The position numbers and the translations under genes are program-made. From positions 1 through 64,000 of the forward strand of contig JBAMDO010000094.1 of NCBI GenBank assembly GCA_037074765.1: DNA of 64,000 bases, in the 5' to 3' direction. Shown here piece by piece: positions 61,099 through 64,000 of this stretch. Position 1 is the stretch's first letter. Each line of letters opens with the position of its first letter. The notes beneath the pieces were generated by a model, which did no database searches, had not been told where the DNA came from, and was given only the letters and a program-made list of their open reading frames with translations. Source of the stretch: Mansonella perstans. Its lineage: Eukaryota > Nematoda > Chromadorea > Rhabditida > Onchocercidae.

Positions 61099-64000
61099 CT
61101 AAAAAAAACAAAAAAGTGGAGAAGATCTGAATTATTACTTAAGAATAAAACGATATAATAACAAGTATTAAAATTATCAAAAAGAACAATTAAACTGAAT
61201 ATCTATTTTTATAATCATTATAAAAAAATTCAATATTTGCACCTTCTACACATTCTTTTTTATCATTTAGATATCAGCTGACTCCCCAATCCTTTTTATT
61301 TTTTGCTTAGGCCGATTAACGTTTACCTCTCGAGAATGTATGATGATAATCAGCAGGCAGGGTAGTGAATCACACAATTAAACTTTTGAAAGATTACACT
61401 TGTTCCCGTTTCAGGAGTGTTATCTGATCTTCAGCACCCAATTCCAAATTCAGTAGGCAATATTAATCCTCTGGAGCATATTTGAAAATACTTTCCAATG
61501 GCATCTATTATCCAAATATGATCAAATAATAGCTGAATTAAGACTGAATTTATTTACCATTGAATTAAGAGAAAACTCAGTATTTTGCTTACAGCACTAT
61601 AGATACAAGGATATTCGAAGAGTATTTATTTAATGTAATAAAGCCATTTTCGGGACTCGAAGAAAAACAAGTTACAAAGAAAATGTTTCGGAAAAATAAA
61701 TCTCATCAATAAATTTCAGCCTATTAGTGTATACATATGGGTGTTGATGTTGAAATAGTGATAGTTATAAATTACGGAAATGTACTGAGTACAAGTGGTT
61801 AATGAATGATTGCTAGGACGGGTGGGTACGGTGCGGCGAAATACTGACGAAATAAATTTTAAAATGGAGCAATTCATCACAAAAGGGAGGAGAGCCAAGC
61901 AGAAGGCGCAAGGGTTTGAGCGTAAAAGACAGAAAGGCATTAGACAGCAGTTGAAAAAATCAAATTTCTTAAAACAAAGAAATAAAACTTGTTTCTTTTC
62001 TCAACGACTATCATCACCACCAAGAAACTCTAACTATTGCAGTTCCTCCGTTCGTCACTTCCAGCTCCATCCTTTCTGTCCGGTCCGGTGAGCTGCTTAC
62101 ACCTCAACTGCCAGAAATCATATCAATCATTTCTTCCTCACAAGTTTGTTTAAGTCACTCTAGAAAAAATTCCTTCATTGATCTTACTTACTGTTACGAC
62201 ATACAACTCGTGGATATTTTGGATTTAATCAACGTTTTCAAAAATTTTCAAAATCGTAAGTGCATTTCAGAATTAATATGGAAAGAAGGAAAACCACAGT
62301 AGAAACGAAATGATCTAGGGAAATAATTCTACTTTATATCATTTATCAATCTTCTCACTAAAAATAGCTTTAAAAGCGACACCATTCTTTACTATCATGT
62401 AATTATTCAAATCATTGACAATCTAAGTAATAAGTGAATTAAACAAAATGTTTGAGATCTGTGCTATCTTGAGCAAGAGTCACGAAAACTACAGAGAGTC
62501 ACGAGGATTTCAACATGCTATGAAAAGTGCCACGGTTTTCAAAACGTTATAATACCATGGATTTCTGTAATCAATTTTGATTTAATGATGTAATGACACG
62601 CGTTACCATTAATATGAAAGGCCCAAGTGCTCTATAAATCCAAATAAATTCCAGTATCATTTATCAACTCCAACAGGAAGATGAAAACTGGCTCACTTTA
62701 TCATCTTAAGAATTAATATTTTTTACAAACAGCGGTATTGAACCGGCAAATATCCAATTGTCAAATAATATCCAAATTTCATATTTATTTTCTTTTTAAT
62801 ATTCGGTTGACAAAATTGCTATATATTCAAACAAAAATTGTCTTAAATTTCAGTGAAAATGACGATCAGATAGAATGCGGTAAGAAATGCAAAAGGACCT
62901 TTAATAAAAGATATTTCGAAAAACATATAATTTTAGGAAAATGCAACATTGTCTTTTTTAAAATGTTTATAAATTATTGAGGAATCAGATGTGTAAGTAA
63001 GTTCAAGTAAATTAAATCAACTCAAAAGGAATGGACAGATCGTCTAAGCTTCAAAAATTTCCCTGGACTTAAACATTTTGTTCCTTATATCTAAAATTTA
63101 ATAAAATATTTAAAATAATAACACTGGAATTAAAAAGTACAGTATGACTATACCGTACTAAAGGCATTGACAAAAATAAGCAAGAAAAATTTGTTGAAGA
63201 GATAATATTTGACGATATGTTGCACTGTAATTCACATTAGTGAAGGATCGATGAACAGTGATGATTTTACAAGGTCATGAGAATTAATTAAGAAGGATGA
63301 CCTCTCTTATTGTCATAGACAAATACAATACTTACCTCTTCTTCAAGCGTAACTTTCATGAAGAAAATCGAACTTTCAAGTATCTTTGCAGATGCAGATG
63401 ATTTGACTATTGAAATTAAAAGTTTTCTATAAGTGGTCAAATTTCTTTCGACTGCAATTTTTTTTTTTTTTTAATCATTTGCAATTTTTTAATCATTTGT
63501 GCTTAAGATATCATAATTTTCTGAGTATACTTACATAATAAAAATAAGCTTTTTCAAATTCATTTCTCATCTTAAAATAATTATGTAAAGAAAATAGATT
63601 CCATTAATTTATTGCTATAAAATTCAATTTAAAAGATTGCAATATCATAATATATTGTAATAAAATGATGTAAACTGATGATGTTAATTCAAATGGATCA
63701 GATTAGAAAATTCAATGGAAATGAAAGGATTAAAATAAACACTTAAATGAACATTACTATAATATTCATTTGTCATCAATAAAATTGGAACAGAAAAATT
63801 GCGCAATAACAAATAAAGTAGTAAATAAAAATTGATCGTAAATTTGTGGACAATTAATGATGTTTGAATGAGGTAAAGGATGGATATATATCATAGTAAC
63901 GACCCGATCGGTCATCATTCCGTTCGTCCAATCCCCCGTTAACAGCCCATATATTATATACAGCCTTCATTGCACACCATTATTCTAGCAGCTTTGGAGA
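61099..64000. other. Region upstream of ROR, mostly unassigned
   Basis: Besides the tentative first exon at 61786-61940, this holds a GC-richer patch at about 61810-62100, where the plus strand is open for 93 codons (Lys/Arg/Gln-rich, no match). A perfect donor (GAAGAAGAG/GTAAGT on the minus strand, near 63333-63341) follows an open stretch containing MKVTLEEE, a possible further 5' exon, but its phase does not fit the next ROR exon. The last 120 bases are also less AT-rich. Confidence 0.4.
61786..61940 (-). CDS. Possible first exon of ROR with signal peptide
   Basis: The ROR model lacks a signal peptide and its first exon (from 61098) needs two bases from an upstream exon. On the minus strand an ATG at 61940 opens MPFCLLRSNPCAFCLALLPF with a hydrophobic core. 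A donor CA/GTACAT after 61786 gives 155 bases, which leaves exactly the needed phase. Joined this way ROR would be about 1067 aa. Against it: the donor is weak, a better donor (GTATTT) upstream has the wrong phase, and the plus strand is open here too. Confidence 0.3.

Noticed and set aside
61810..62091. 93-codon Lys/Arg/Gln-rich plus-strand frame
   Set aside because: No family match and no splice context. It also opposes the tentative ROR first exon.

Overview
The window looks like AT-rich nuclear DNA from a filarial nematode (Onchocercidae). Genes are split by short introns with nematode-type TTTCAG-like acceptors, several starts sit just behind acceptor-like sites that could take a spliced leader, and the secreted protein families are those typical of filariae (a 33-kDa aspin-type pepsin-inhibitor homologue and SXP/RAL-2 proteins). 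I cannot name the species. I see no bacterial (Wolbachia-like) gene, virus, tRNA, rRNA or CRISPR array. All exon models were built by eye from splice sites, reading phase and family similarity.

Layout. 1-324: satellite of nine 36-bp units. 2.88-5.16 kb (+): six-exon aspartic protease inhibitor homologue, 235 aa with signal peptide. 6.1-6.4 kb: GC-richer minisatellite of about 58 bp. 7.8-16.2 kb: mostly non-coding, with coding-like islands near 8.1, 9.05 and 12.9 kb. 16.26-17.10 kb (+): two-exon achaete-scute-type bHLH factor. 17.1-32.7 kb: gene desert with a duplicated fold-back repeat at 27.9-28.5 kb and coding-like islands at 20.5-21.6 and 24.5 kb. 32.7-39.0 kb (-): tandem SXP/RAL-2 cluster of two intact three-exon genes flanking a broken third copy. 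44.1-49.9 kb (+): 13-exon, 770-aa SLC7/CAT-like transporter whose substrate-site motifs are divergent. 51.0-61.1 kb (-): ROR receptor tyrosine kinase (C. elegans CAM-1 type) with Ig, Frizzled, kringle, transmembrane, intact kinase and Ser/Thr-rich tail; its signal-peptide exon is only tentatively placed at 61.8-61.9 kb.

The genes do not form an operon or a single pathway. The aspin homologue and the SXP/RAL-2 proteins are small secreted proteins of families known as filarial antigens; the bHLH factor and ROR are conserved neurodevelopmental regulators; the transporter is a membrane protein of unknown substrate. The points most worth a second look are the decayed SXP/RAL-2 copy, the altered motifs in the transporter, the choice of acceptor in the aspin gene, the unresolved ends of the ROR gene, and several short coding-like islands I could not assign.
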